Source: DASRJG01 sp032124015 (GTDB lineage Bacteria > Acidobacteriota > Polarisedimenticolia > Polarisedimenticolales > DASRJG01). From it: a stretch of 64,000 nt of DNA. Each line of letters opens with the position of its first letter. Within the stretch, counting starts at the first letter, position 1. The position numbers and the translations under genes were made by a program. Below are positions 63,240 to 64,000 of the stretch, one piece after another. The stretch lies in contig JAQBEH010000022.1 in NCBI GenBank assembly GCA_032124015.1, positions 1 to 64,000 of the forward strand, in the 5' to 3' direction. The notes beneath the pieces are model-generated. The model was not told where the DNA came from and did no database searches. It saw nothing but the letters and a program-made list of their open reading frames with translations.

Positions 63240-63761
63240 TCAGCGCTTGAATAGGCTGTCGAACTGCGATTTCGGGTCGTTCGCGGATCCAGGCGATCCG
63301 GTTCGCTTCCCGGTCGTGTCGAGCACGATACGGGCCGAAAACGACGTGCAACTGTTCGCGCTGGATTTGTCGGTCACAACCGCGGTGATCGGGGCGCGGC
63401 ACTCCCAGCGGGAGCCCGTATCGAAGTGTTGACAGGCACGGCAGGCGTGGAGGTACGCCGCGCAGTGAGGGCACCGGGTCTCCGAGGAGACCGCCCCCGA
63501 GGCGGCGACGTTGCGGCCGCAGTTCGGGCACCGCATGACCTCGTTCGCCTCCCTCTGGACGGCGTGCCTCAGCGAGCGCTGCTGCGCTCGTTCTTCGGGC
63601 GTCAGCGGAGTGGTCGGTGGGGAGTGCTTGCGGTCGCGATCGCGATCGTCGCGAGAAGAATCTTGGTAGCCCTTGTGTCCGTACTTCCGTTCCACGGGGT
63701 GGCCTCTCACGAAATCCGGCGGGAGCGATGTCCGCGGCTTCGACTTACACGGCGCCTTCAT
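63240..63761 (-). CDS. Zinc-ribbon-type hypothetical protein
   Basis: 173 residues. A polar, Arg/Asp-rich N-terminal half (ERKYGHKGYQDSSRDDRDRD) leads to two Cys sets: RCPNCGRNV and RCPHCAAYLHACRACQHFDTG, then ECRAPI. It resembles a treble or tandem zinc ribbon with a C-terminal tail rich in Ser. Family unknown. ATG at 63761 (ORF limit 63788). Its stop is 94 bases from the 62781 gene's start on the same strand. Confidence 0.6.
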   Translation of the reverse strand: MKAPCKSKPRTSLPPDFVRGHPVERKYGHKGYQDSSRDDRDRDRKHSPPTTPLTPEERAQQRSLRHAVQREANEVMRCPNCGRNVAASGAVSSETRCPHCAAYLHACRACQHFDTGSRWECRAPITAVVTDKSSANSCTSFSARIVLDTTGKRTGSPGSANDPKSQFDSLFKR

Positions 63762-63788
63762 CGTAGGTCGCGCGGCGCTTGGTGGCAA

Positions 63789-64000
63789 CTACCAGAGGTA
63801 GTCCTTGGCGATTTTTCGTTTGGCGTGGCCGGACAAGACGTGCATGACGCGGATCTTCCGGAGAGTGGCCGGGGAGAGCGTTCCGATCGGCAAATGCAGG
63901 ATCTTTCGGTCGAGCCGCGCGGCGAGCTCGCGAAAGACGGGGCGGGGCGGCTTGGGGGCGACGTGGATCACGACCCGCTCCCTCGAGTAGTCGAGCGCCG
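63789..64000 (-). CDS. Unknown protein, C-terminal part; gene runs off the window
   Basis: Open without a stop to the right edge. The visible 70 residues read DYSRERVVIHVAPKPPRPVF, then ELAARLDRKILHLPIGTLSP and a basic end KRKIAKDYLW. A GTG at 63971 could start it, but the reading frame continues upstream (LDYSRERV), so the true start is outside. No family recognised. Confidence 0.6.
   Translation of the reverse strand, partial: ALDYSRERVVIHVAPKPPRPVFRELAARLDRKILHLPIGTLSPATLRKIRVMHVLSGHAKRKIAKDYLW

Overview
The window is GC-rich, densely coded bacterial DNA. It has no rRNA or tRNA gene, CRISPR array, phage or plasmid gene that I could see. A TonB/ExbB/ExbD system, a TonB-dependent receptor, a predicted outer-membrane barrel and multiheme cytochromes point to a Gram-negative cell envelope. 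DivIVA, the TPR-lipoprotein/TonB arrangement, an M61 peptidase and the repeat type would fit an Acidobacteriota-like lineage, but that placement is inference; no marker gene here settles it.

Layout. 1-5435 (minus): M61 peptidase (cut by the window edge), RidA, GNAT acetyltransferase, SDR, AmpG-like MFS transporter and a VOC protein, many with start/stop overlaps. 5547-6912: a two-gene arsenosugar unit (CMD/peroxidase-like protein plus radical-SAM ArsS). 7108-10344: TPR lipoprotein, TonB, ExbB, ExbD, ExbD. 10349-12081: an NSS sodium symporter with its tiny MetS-type partner. 12151-16766: DedA, a KimA-like potassium permease and a GT39-like membrane glycosyltransferase. 16751-20314: TrpF, a CPXCG zinc protein and a membrane pyrophosphatase. 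20459-21805: a run of very small, overlapping unknown ORFs. 21825-27896: SPFH protein, ClpX/HslU-like AAA+, HerA/DUF853-like ATPase, aldo/keto reductase and endonuclease III. 27828-33568: oligopeptidase B, a broken REP-associated transposase and an M16 double peptidase. 34018-45223: a redox region described below. 45344-52588: glutamate dehydrogenase, a methyltransferase, a proteasome-like Ser hydrolase, a PEBP protein, transketolase, a lipid kinase and RlmN. 52585-58813: MATE pump, CdsA-like enzyme, a PlsC/degenerate-kinase fusion, an iodotyrosine-deiodinase homologue, hemerythrin and fused SpmA-SpmB. 59022-64000: zinc-ribbon coiled coil, RNase H, YggS, DivIVA, imidazolonepropionase and three small or partial unknowns.

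The most interesting region is 36141-45223. A minus-strand operon with tiny overlaps or gaps encodes a five-helix membrane protein with b-heme-like histidines, a secreted protein with 23 CXXCH motifs, a secreted protein with 7 CXXCH motifs, and a predicted outer-membrane barrel. A divergent gene encodes a membrane-anchored ferredoxin/flavin oxidoreductase. A PKD-repeat lipoprotein with a heme-like CX4CH motif follows. Together these look like an electron conduit from NAD(P)H through the inner membrane and periplasm to the outer membrane.

A second theme is a family of short palindromic elements built on GGGGACACTCCCC. They lie at gene ends, fuse with stop codons and flank a frameshifted RAYT transposase. 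A third is a recurrent promoter layout, a -10 box exactly six bases before the ATG, which implies leaderless mRNAs for several genes.
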